Below are positions 41,475 to 47,595 of a stretch of 55,868 bases of DNA, piece after piece (the first letter of the stretch is position 1; the number at the start of each line of letters is the position of its first letter). The DNA lies in the IMG/VR virus record IMGVR_UViG_3300036781_000517, positions 1 through 55,868 of that record. One strand, 5' to 3'. Origin of the DNA: a virus. The position numbers were made by a program, and so were the translations under genes. The notes beneath the pieces are model-generated. The model saw nothing but the letters and a program-made list of their open reading frames with translations. It was not told the DNA's origin and searched no databases.

Positions 41475-42158
41475 TCATACGACGATCGAGCGAGTCTTGC
41501 TCTTGCCCAGGTACCGCCGCATCTGCGCCTCGTACACCTCGCGGTCCTCACCCCTGTCCTCTCCCGCCAGGATCCCGGCGGCGATCTCCCGCTGTAGCGC
41601 GGCCTTGGTTTCAGGGAGCAGCTCGGGCTCGACCAGGTCGATGCCGCGGAGTCGGCCGGCCTCGTCACGGAGGGCGGTGACGCCGGCAAGCTCGATCGCG
41701 CGGCCGCTTGCCGAGGGATCGGCTGCCGCCGGCGCGTCGGCCAGCACGTCGTCGGCCGCGGGCTGGACGCCGTCGGCCCGGCCATACCCCTGCTCGATCG
41801 ACCATCTGATCTGTTGCGCGAGCAGCTCGTTGTTGTGGCAGTCCAGGCAGATCCGCTTGGCGCGCGGGCGGCCGCGGCTGGTAAAGCGAACCTCGTGCGC
41901 GAGGTAGTAGTGGGGATAGTGGGCCGGGGCGAAGCCGGAGAATGGGGACCAAGGCAAGCTGGCGTCGTGATACGCCGGCCCATTCCGCTCCCCTTGGCCA
42001 CGGCACCGGCGTGGTTGCGTCCGTGGACAAACGGTGGATCGATAGCCGCCCGGATCGTACGGCCGGAATTGCCCGTCCGCCGTGCGCGGAGCGGTACCCT
42101 GACGACGGGGCTTGCCGGCGCGGACGCGCGCAGCGGCGTGGGAAGTCACTTCGCCCAT
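41475..42158 (-). CDS. Hypothetical protein with Cys pair
   Basis: A 227-residue protein with ATG at 42158 behind CTCGTGAGG. N-terminal 80 residues are basic and Gly/Pro-rich; the middle has a CLDCHNN motif near residue 130 and a SIEQGYGRADG segment; the C-terminus is helical and charged (ETKAALQREIAAGILAGEDR). It is the first gene of the minus-strand accessory operon, back to back with the RHH gene at 42312. Confidence 0.7.
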   Translation of the reverse strand: MGEVTSHAAARVRAGKPRRQGTAPRTADGQFRPYDPGGYRSTVCPRTQPRRCRGQGERNGPAYHDASLPWSPFSGFAPAHYPHYYLAHEVRFTSRGRPRAKRICLDCHNNELLAQQIRWSIEQGYGRADGVQPAADDVLADAPAAADPSASGRAIELAGVTALRDEAGRLRGIDLVEPELLPETKAALQREIAAGILAGEDRGEDREVYEAQMRRYLGKSKTRSIVV

Positions 42159-42299
42159 GGCGACCTCACGAGGGGATGACACAGGTGGGAAATGCCGCCG
42201 GGGAAAACGCCCGCCCCGCGCGGTCAGCCCGATCGCTCTATTCGACCGTCGCGGCCACAAATCGCAATCAAAAATGCCGTCCGATGTTAGGTAGGTGTG

Positions 42300-42305
42300 T
42301 ATAGT
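42300..42305 (+). promoter_or_regulatory. Possible -10 element (TATAGT) of the RHH gene
   Basis: TATAGT in a locally AT-richer intergenic region, six bases before the GTG at 42312. If used, the mRNA would be leaderless or nearly so. No convincing -35 hexamer lies 17 bases upstream, so support is moderate. Confidence 0.4.
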
Positions 42306-42311
42306 GTCCGC

Positions 42312-42608
42312 GTGCCGCGGCACAACGTGTATTTCGACGCGGGGACGGATCGCCGGCTGACCGACTTTGCAGCCTCATTGGGGGTTGGGCGGGGCGCGGC
42401 GATTCGGGCGCTACTGGACTTGGCCGAGGGGATCGAGACGGCGCGGACGCGGCTGCGGCGCGAGAAGCTGACCGAGATCGCGGGCGCCGCGGCGAACCTC
42501 TATGAAGCCCTGAGTCTCCCCGCCAACCGCCAGCTCGTCTTGCAAATCCGGGCCGCCGTTTGGGCGCTCCAGGCGACACTCCCCAAGCCGCCGGCATCGA
42601 CGAAATAA
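42312..42608 (+). CDS. RHH-type regulator
   Basis: A 98-residue protein. It opens with PRHNVYFDAGTDRRLTDFAA, then SLGVGRGAAIRALLDLAEGI, the strand-helix-helix of a ribbon-helix-helix DNA-binding protein; the second half is helical. The frame is also open from a GTG at 42297. Fifteen bases after its stop begins a TTGACA promoter that overlaps two near-palindromes, so it is a good candidate repressor of the next gene. Confidence 0.72.
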   Translation: MPRHNVYFDAGTDRRLTDFAASLGVGRGAAIRALLDLAEGIETARTRLRREKLTEIAGAAANLYEALSLPANRQLVLQIRAAVWALQATLPKPPASTK

Positions 42609-42621
42609 TTCGAGAATTAGG

Positions 42622-42649
42622 TTGACAAAGGTATTACCAAGGTAGTACC
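42622..42649 (+). promoter_or_regulatory. Promoter with tandem operator GGTA-n-TACC
   Basis: TTGACA at 42622-42627 is followed by GGTATTACC (42630-42638) and GGTAGTACC (42641-42649), two nine-base near-palindromes spaced 11 bases apart, about one helical turn. Such tandem short palindromes are typical RHH operators. The -10 is weak (TAGTAC). The repressor would block the start of the 42733 gene. Confidence 0.65.
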
Positions 42650-42732
42650 ATCCGCAAATCAAGGTTGGGTCGTCCAACCGGAACGCGTCCTGAAACGACA
42701 CCGGCAAGCCCGGAAGTCGAAAGGAGCCTTAG

Positions 42733-43638
42733 ATGTCCGCTACTTTTTCTCCCGCCGTTGCCACAGCCGCAGTCGCCCTCTTGGCCGATCAGAAGTACGC
42801 CCCGAACCGAAAGCACGCCGCCGAACTGGCCAAGACCGCTCCACGAGGCAATCGCGGCAAGATTGCCGATGCCATCTACGCAATCGCCCAGCTCCGCCTG
42901 GATCGGGCGGCACTCAAGCCAACCGGTCGCACCATCCGCGAGCTACTGCGGGCCAGCTACGCCAAGCGGATCGGTAAATTGATTCGGACGCATGGGCCAG
43001 TACCAGCTAAGAGCGGCGCCGGAGATTTGACCGAAACCGTCGTCCTTGATGCGGGCCGACGCGAGCCGCACACCAGCACGATAACGGGCCAAGGCGACCG
43101 CTCTTCGGTCGCCAACAGCTACGGTTACGCCATAATCGATCACCACGTCACTCACCACCTTCCAGCCGATTCGGTCGTGCGAGTGGTCGGCGGCCTCGTA
43201 ACCGTCCTGCATTACCGCGACCGCAATAACGTCGTCGCCGGGTGCTGGTGGGCCGTCAAGGGCCGCGGCTACTCGTGCAACTGGCAGCACGGGTATTTGA
43301 TCCGCGGGCACCACGCCAAGGCGAAGTCCCTGGAGGCGGCCGTTAAGGCCGAGCGGAAGGCCCGCAAAGCGGCGCACCTGGCGTACTGGGAATCCCGCCG
43401 GCGCGAGTCGCTCAAATCCATGCCGCTCACGCACCGCTGGCTCACCTATGCCGACTCGTTGGCCTCGGGCAATTGCCCGGCCGGCACGCGTCGGGCCGCC
43501 GAGCGTCTGGCCGAGTCTCTCGGGATCCCCGCCGGCGACTTGGAACTCGGTGTCGCGGTCCGCGCCGACGTCGTGGCCGAGCGACTCACTGACCTCGCGC
43601 CGTTTGTGGGCCGCGCACTCAATGCGGCCGCGCACTGA
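42733..43638 (+). CDS. Hypothetical early protein
   Basis: A 301-residue protein with an AAAGGAGCCTTAG ribosome-binding region. N-terminal 90 residues are helical and basic; the middle (SYGYAIIDHHVTHHLPADSV, then LHYRDRNNVVAGCWWAVKGR) looks like a compact beta domain; and the C-terminus is helical. Located behind the operator-promoter, it is probably an early gene. A double hairpin terminator follows. Confidence 0.75.
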   Translation: MSATFSPAVATAAVALLADQKYAPNRKHAAELAKTAPRGNRGKIADAIYAIAQLRLDRAALKPTGRTIRELLRASYAKRIGKLIRTHGPVPAKSGAGDLTETVVLDAGRREPHTSTITGQGDRSSVANSYGYAIIDHHVTHHLPADSVVRVVGGLVTVLHYRDRNNVVAGCWWAVKGRGYSCNWQHGYLIRGHHAKAKSLEAAVKAERKARKAAHLAYWESRRRESLKSMPLTHRWLTYADSLASGNCPAGTRRAAERLAESLGIPAGDLELGVAVRADVVAERLTDLAPFVGRALNAAAH

Positions 43639-43650
43639 TCCTGCAGGAGG

Positions 43651-43710
43651 CCGCCCGAGAAAATCGGGCGGTCGCGACCCGGCCCGCACCTTGCGGGCCG
43701 GGAATTTTTT
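43651..43710 (+). terminator. Double hairpin terminator
   Basis: First hairpin CCGCCCGA-gaaaa-TCGGGCGG (43651-43671), then CCCGGCCCGC-acctt-GCGGGCCGGG (43678-43702) followed by aatttttt. The second has all features of an intrinsic terminator. It ends 10 bases before the next start codon, so downstream genes need readthrough or a promoter inside. Confidence 0.88.
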
Positions 43711-43720
43711 GGGAGTCCAA

Positions 43721-43954
43721 ATGCCCCGCGAAGACAACCAATCCGTCACCGAAACACATGTCCTCTACACCTACGCCGACAAGCGCGAAGTTGGGACATC
43801 CGAGCTGACAGCAAAGCAGTATCGCCACTACGTGGCGATGAGCGACCAGCACACGGGAGCGATCAGGCTCGGGGCTCTGCCGCATGACTACTACGACCTT
43901 GCCCCCGAGTTCCAGGATTTGCCCGAGAACACCACCGTCTACATCGAGGAGTAG
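43721..43954 (+). CDS. Small hypothetical protein
   Basis: A 77-residue protein with a GGGAGTCCAA site. It begins MPREDN, like the next gene, and the DNA ATGCCCCGCGAAGACAA is repeated at both starts. Helix-strand mixture, no known motif. Confidence 0.68.
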   Translation: MPREDNQSVTETHVLYTYADKREVGTSELTAKQYRHYVAMSDQHTGAIRLGALPHDYYDLAPEFQDLPENTTVYIEE

Positions 43955-43959
43955 TGCCG

Positions 43960-44379
43960 ATGCCCCGCGAAGACAATAACCGCCGATCCGTCTACCTGTC
44001 CGAAGAGGCACTCAAGCTGCTCAAGGGATTCGACAGCCTTTCCGGCCGGCTCAACAACGTGCTGGAGCGCTACGACGCTTCATGGCGCGAGTCGCTGCCC
44101 GAGCTCTCGAAAAACGAGTGGTGTGCCATCTGCGACGCCAACAACGGGACCATCTTCGATCAGCCATCGATCATGATCGTCTGGGCCAACGTCGCCGATT
44201 CTCCAGACCTCGAAGAAAAGTGGGGGATCAAGCTCGCTCCGCTGGTGAAGAAACTGCGCGCACTCGCCAAACCCCAGGCTGTCGCGGTGATCGAGGCGAT
44301 CGAAACATTCTGGCGGAATCACGAATTGCCGACAGACGAGGCGTTGGCCGTGGCCGGGGTAATCCCTCGTGAAAAGTGA
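43960..44379 (+). CDS. Hypothetical protein
   Basis: A 139-residue protein. ATG 43960 lies behind GAGGAG, the 3' end of the preceding gene. After MPREDN it continues with YLSEEALKLLKGFDSLSGRL and NNVLERYDASWRESLPELSK, an RHH-like or helical start, then a helical body with NEWCAICDANNGTI. Similar proteins with a NVLERY...EW...DA.NG pattern occur in phages. It might be a regulator. 3' end overlaps the zinc-finger gene by 11 bases. Confidence 0.72.
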   Translation: MPREDNNRRSVYLSEEALKLLKGFDSLSGRLNNVLERYDASWRESLPELSKNEWCAICDANNGTIFDQPSIMIVWANVADSPDLEEKWGIKLAPLVKKLRALAKPQAVAVIEAIETFWRNHELPTDEALAVAGVIPREK

Positions 44380-45499
44380 ACCGCGTCATTGCATCGTCTG
44401 CGGCAAGGCTTTCGCCGCATCCGGCCGGCAATTGATCCGCAAGATCACTTGCTCGACCGCCTGCGCTTCGGTGCGGGCTCGGCAGCTCCGCGGCCAGCGC
44501 GAGGGCGGCGACCGGGACGCCGAAGCCCGACTGCTGCGGGCGTGCGTCCTCTGTGGCGCGAAATACCCTGCCGACCGGAGCAGCCGCTACTGCGGTGACC
44601 TGTGCCGGGACGCCGTGCGTCGCGAAAAGGATCGAGCGCACTACTACCGGATGACGTCCGAGCAGAAGGCCAAAGGTGTCGCCGCCCGTCGCGAGTATCG
44701 AAAGCAGAATCCCGAATGGGCCAAGCGAGTCGATCGCCGGAAGAACGAGCGAATCAAAAACGATCCGATCCGGCGGGCAAAGACCCGGGAGCAGGCAAGG
44801 AACTCCTACGCCGCCAGACGGCTGCAAGCGGGCCTGAGCTATCAGACCGCCGAGGAAAGATCGGCCGGGGCGGCCCAGAAATCCGCATCCTCGCCGAGGC
44901 CGACGCGGCCATGCCAGTTTTGTGGCCGTCCCGTACGAAAGCCGCAAGCCAGATACTGCTCGCCGCAGTGTCGGCAGTGGGCGGCGCGAAAGCCGAAGGT
45001 TTCGCCGATCTTCAGTGGGCTGGAGGTCGCCATGCTCGCCGACCCGCCTGGGCCGCGGGCGTATTTTCGCGATTGCGAGGTGTGCAAGACGCGATTTGCC
45101 TCTAGCGCTTCGCACGCCCGCTTTTGCAGCGATGCCTGCCGCCAGGTGTCACACGCCGAACGCAAACGCCGTGGGCCAGCGCAGATCCCGGCGACCTGCG
45201 ATATCTGCGGCAACGCCTTTACCGCCGGCAAACGGAACCAGAAACGTTGCTCGCCCGAATGCGCGGCCGAGTGGAAGCGCCGCGATGCATTGGCGCGAAT
45301 TACCCATGAGTCGAAGCAGGCGGCAAAGTTCCGGTCGCGCCAGCGACTTGGCATCACCGCGGCCTGCATCATCTGCAGTCGGGATATGAGCGATTTCGAG
45401 GACCTGCGTCACTTTCGATACACCTGCTCGGCCGAGTGCCGCGCGGAGGCCATGCGCCGCAAGAACCGGCGCAGCTACGAGAACCGGAGAGCAAAATGA
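44369..45499 (+). CDS. Tandem six-zinc-finger protein
   Basis: A 376-residue basic protein starting with GTG. It has six treble-clef or ribbon-like modules, each with CxxC, a 12-20 residue loop and CxxxC or CSxxC, at roughly residues 8-32, 59-79, 183-201, 236-255, 276-296 and 333-357 (for example CIVCGKAF...CSTAC, CDICGNAF...CSPEC). Between fingers 2 and 3 lies a basic helical stretch of 100 residues (EYRKQNPEWAKRVDRRKNER). Single modules of this type are common phage mini-proteins; six in one protein is unusual. DNA or RNA binding is likely. Stop overlaps the next ATG. Confidence 0.78.
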   Translation: MKSEPRHCIVCGKAFAASGRQLIRKITCSTACASVRARQLRGQREGGDRDAEARLLRACVLCGAKYPADRSSRYCGDLCRDAVRREKDRAHYYRMTSEQKAKGVAARREYRKQNPEWAKRVDRRKNERIKNDPIRRAKTREQARNSYAARRLQAGLSYQTAEERSAGAAQKSASSPRPTRPCQFCGRPVRKPQARYCSPQCRQWAARKPKVSPIFSGLEVAMLADPPGPRAYFRDCEVCKTRFASSASHARFCSDACRQVSHAERKRRGPAQIPATCDICGNAFTAGKRNQKRCSPECAAEWKRRDALARITHESKQAAKFRSRQRLGITAACIICSRDMSDFEDLRHFRYTCSAECRAEAMRRKNRRSYENRRAK

Positions 45500-46251
45500 G
45501 CGCCGCATTACTTGCCCCCGAGAGGCATCCCATCCCCCTGGCAACCGCGATCGAGCAAATCGAAAAGCTCAAGGACAAGGAGGTGGAGGAACGATTCGCC
45601 CGCGCGACGCTTCGGACCGCCGAGGGCCTCACCGAAATGGCCGCATGCGTGCGCGTGCTGGAGAGCCGCGGTAGAGACCTATCCTCACTCAGGATGGCGA
45701 TCCTGCCGTACCTGCGGCTGATCGCCCATGGACAGCTCGCGCCAGAGGCACTCCTGAAATTCGCCGCCAGCCCATACCTGTTGAGCGCGATTTCCAGGCT
45801 TCCGATGGACGCCCAAAGGCACCTGATCGATTCCGGTATGGTCCGTGTCGCGGTCGTCGAAGCCGACAGGTCGATCGGCACGCGGGAGGTCGATCCTCGC
45901 GTGCTTTCCCACACGGAGATCTCGCGGGTCTTCTCCTCCTCGGGAATCGTCCCGCCGGAATCCCAACTAACCAGCAAGCCGCGAAAGCAGCAGCGCAAGC
46001 GGCGGGTCCGAGTGGACGCCAAGGCTCGGGTGATGCACGTGGCAAATGCCAAGATCCCGCTTGCTGACGTGCTGGCCGCTTTGGCCGAAGCGGCCGGTCG
46101 GCAAGGCGACATACTCGACATCACCGGCGGTCCATCAGTTGGCGCCGTCGTCACGCAGGAGGAGATGGATCGGCTTCGCGCGGCGTGCAAGGCAATGCGC
46201 CTCGAGGAGAGGGAGTTTGTCCGACGGGCGATCCTCAGTTGGTTGATCTGA
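45496..46251 (+). CDS. Hypothetical protein
   Basis: A 251-residue protein, coupled by ATGA. The middle (EVEERFARATLRTAEGLTEM, LPYLRLIAHGQLAPEALLKF) is helical; a basic stretch (SKPRKQQRKRRVRVDAKARV) follows; the end (VTQEEMDRLRAACKAMRLEE, then FVRRAILSWL) looks like an RHH or HTH tail. A nucleic-acid role is suggested. Not recognised. Confidence 0.7.
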   Translation: MSAALLAPERHPIPLATAIEQIEKLKDKEVEERFARATLRTAEGLTEMAACVRVLESRGRDLSSLRMAILPYLRLIAHGQLAPEALLKFAASPYLLSAISRLPMDAQRHLIDSGMVRVAVVEADRSIGTREVDPRVLSHTEISRVFSSSGIVPPESQLTSKPRKQQRKRRVRVDAKARVMHVANAKIPLADVLAALAEAAGRQGDILDITGGPSVGAVVTQEEMDRLRAACKAMRLEEREFVRRAILSWLI

Positions 46252-46634
46252 TGATCCGCTCGACCGATCACCTGATCTTCTTGGACATCGACGGCGTAAT
46301 GGTGCCGCACGGTGAATCCGAATTCTCGACGAGAGCCGTTGCCGCGATCAGGTCGATGACGGGCCACGTCGTGCTCATCTCAACCTGGCGGTCACGGCCC
46401 GAGTCCCGCGAGCGCGCAGAACTCATGTTCAAGGAGGCGAACGTTCCCATCGCAGGATGGGTGGACTTCGCAACTCCTAGGAAGGGTGGCGCCATCGCCG
46501 CCTGGCTGTATGAAAATTTCGGCTCCGAATCTGATTGGCCGACTGTCACGATCATTGACGACCAAGCCACACCGGATTGGTTGCCCGGGGCGAATCTGAT
46601 CGTGCCCGATAGCCGGGTGGGCCTCGTTGGTTGA
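46251..46634 (+). CDS. HAD-family phosphatase-like protein
   Basis: A 127-residue protein with a HAD core: motif I LIFLDIDGVM (Asp12 and Asp14), motif II VLISTWRSRPE (Ser/Thr), and an acidic VTIIDDQ near residues 102-108. It is similar to the small HAD domains of nucleic-acid repair proteins. It would hydrolyse a phosphate, perhaps from nucleotides or RNA ends. Coupled to the preceding gene by TGATG. Confidence 0.83.
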   Translation: MIRSTDHLIFLDIDGVMVPHGESEFSTRAVAAIRSMTGHVVLISTWRSRPESRERAELMFKEANVPIAGWVDFATPRKGGAIAAWLYENFGSESDWPTVTIIDDQATPDWLPGANLIVPDSRVGLVG

Positions 46635-46704
46635 CGGCACGCCGAAAACCACCGCACCGCCGGGGGTCGCATCAAAGCTCGCAGACTGTCCGAAGCGAAT
46701 TGAT

Positions 46705-46733
46705 TTGCGCCACGCGCCGGGCCGTGCTACAAT
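46705..46733 (+). promoter_or_regulatory. Extended -10 promoter
   Basis: TTGCGC at 46705-46710, 17 bases, then TGCTACAAT, an extended -10 (TACAAT at 46728-46733). No gene starts downstream before the terminator at 46785-46816, so it would give a short RNA. Confidence 0.6.
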
Positions 46734-46739
46734 CGGAGC

Positions 46740-46816
46740 GCCAGCCGTCGCGGGCCTCCCCTCCACCGCGATCGAGCCAGCCCCGGCCACCCTCACACCC
46801 CAGGGTGGCCTTTTTT
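46740..46816 (+). ncRNA. Candidate small RNA between promoter and terminator
   Basis: A transcript from the extended -10 promoter would run about 77 bases to an intrinsic terminator. No convincing open reading frame with a ribosome-binding site lies inside. It sits between the HAD gene and an RHH regulator in the lysogeny region, which suits a regulatory RNA. The existence of the RNA is inferred. Confidence 0.4.
46785..46816 (+). terminator. Intrinsic terminator
   Basis: GGCCACCCT (46785-46793), loop CACACCCC, AGGGTGGCC (46802-46810), then TTTTTT. A perfect nine-bp stem and six U. It ends both the HAD gene transcript and the possible small RNA, and separates them from the RHH promoter. Confidence 0.92.
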
Positions 46817-46834
46817 ATTGCGCCGATTTTTCGT

Positions 46835-46872
46835 TTGACAACAGGTGTGGAAGTGCGCACACTCCCACACCT
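46835..46872 (+). promoter_or_regulatory. Promoter with 30-bp palindromic operator
   Basis: TTGACA (46835-46840), 17 bases, CACACT (46858-46863). From 46843 to 46872 the sequence is an imperfect palindrome: AGGTGTGG...CCACACCT arms and GTGCGCAC centre, 26 of 30 positions symmetric. It covers spacer, -10 and start site, and ends directly before the ATG. Autorepression by the RHH protein that follows is the natural reading. Confidence 0.75.
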
Positions 46873-47082
46873 ATGCCGTCCACCGAAAAGGATCTCCACG
46901 TACGAATGGGCAGGGTGTTCCGCCCGTTGCTCGACGCTTATGTAAGCCTCGCCTTTTCGGAGCCGCGGCCGTCGCAGAGTTCAATCGTCCGCGAAGTGAT
47001 CAAGGCCGGGCTGGAAGTGAAAATCTCCGGCCTGACCAAGGATATGCAGAAGCGGATCCGGACAGCGGCGAAGACCGATTGA
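46873..47082 (+). CDS. RHH-type regulator, probably leaderless
   Basis: A 69-residue protein: EKDLHVRMGRVFRPLLDAYV, then SQSSIVREVIKAGLEVKISG, the strand-helix-helix layout of small RHH or CopG-like repressors. The ATG directly follows the palindromic operator, ten bases after the -10, with no ribosome-binding site, so the mRNA is probably leaderless. Neighbouring integrase and excisionase genes suggest a role in the lysis-lysogeny decision or in integration control. Confidence 0.72.
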   Translation: MPSTEKDLHVRMGRVFRPLLDAYVSLAFSEPRPSQSSIVREVIKAGLEVKISGLTKDMQKRIRTAAKTD

Positions 47083-47119
47083 CGATTCAATCCCGCGCAG
47101 GGGTGCGTGGGGCTAACGG

Positions 47120-47142
47120 GCAGCCTCCAGGGTAGAGGCTGC
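47120..47142 (+). promoter_or_regulatory. Leader hairpin before excisionase-like gene
   Basis: GCAGCCTC-cagggta-GAGGCTGC, a perfect eight-bp stem with a seven-base loop, between the RHH stop and the excisionase-like start. No U run; possibly an RNA element or protein site. Confidence 0.4.
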
Positions 47143-47265
47143 GAGAGGGAGCCATGTCTCGTTTCGACCGGCGGAGCCGGGCCAACGCGCCGCCGATTAT
47201 TTCCGACCCACCAATTTACCGGCGACCGCTGCGCGCCTTTTGGGCCAGCGCGGGAGACCCGAGGG

Positions 47266-47595
47266 GTGATCAGACTGGTGGACAAGCCGACGTTGGCGTC
47301 GCATCTCGGGGTGACGGTGCGGACGCTAAACAAGGAGATCCAACGCCACGAGTTGCCCAAGCCGTTTCGGCTGGGCCGCAAGGCGTACTGGCAGGAGGCC
47401 ACGATCGAGGCGCACTTCGCCGACCTGGAGCGTCGCGGCCAGCGCCCAAAAAGGAGAGCGGAGAACACGGACGAACTGAAGGCCAGGAATGGCCCGGCCC
47501 TTTGTTCGCCGGGTTGTCCATGCGTCGACGAGGGATCCCGAACGTCTCCATCTACAAGCCCAAGAGCCGGTCCACCGCCCGCCACAAATGGCTAG
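47266..47595 (+). CDS. Excisionase-like HTH protein
   Basis: A 109-residue protein starting with GTG (47266, GAGGG upstream; another GTG at 47278 is possible). The first 60 residues form a MerR/AlpA-like winged helix: DKPTLASHLGVTVRTLNKEI, then QRHELPKPFRLGRKAYWQEA. Small proteins of this fold next to an integrase direct excision or act as transcription factors. The C-terminal 40 residues overlap the integrase start by 76 bases and look like shadow coding. Confidence 0.8.
   Translation: MIRLVDKPTLASHLGVTVRTLNKEIQRHELPKPFRLGRKAYWQEATIEAHFADLERRGQRPKRRAENTDELKARNGPALCSPGCPCVDEGSRTSPSTSPRAGPPPATNG

Noticed and set aside
47154-47519. Upstream extension of the integrase to 47154
   Set aside because: Although GAGGGAG precedes the ATG, the residues overlap the excisionase-like gene and have the character of a shadow frame. 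The integrase N-terminal domain begins at 47520.
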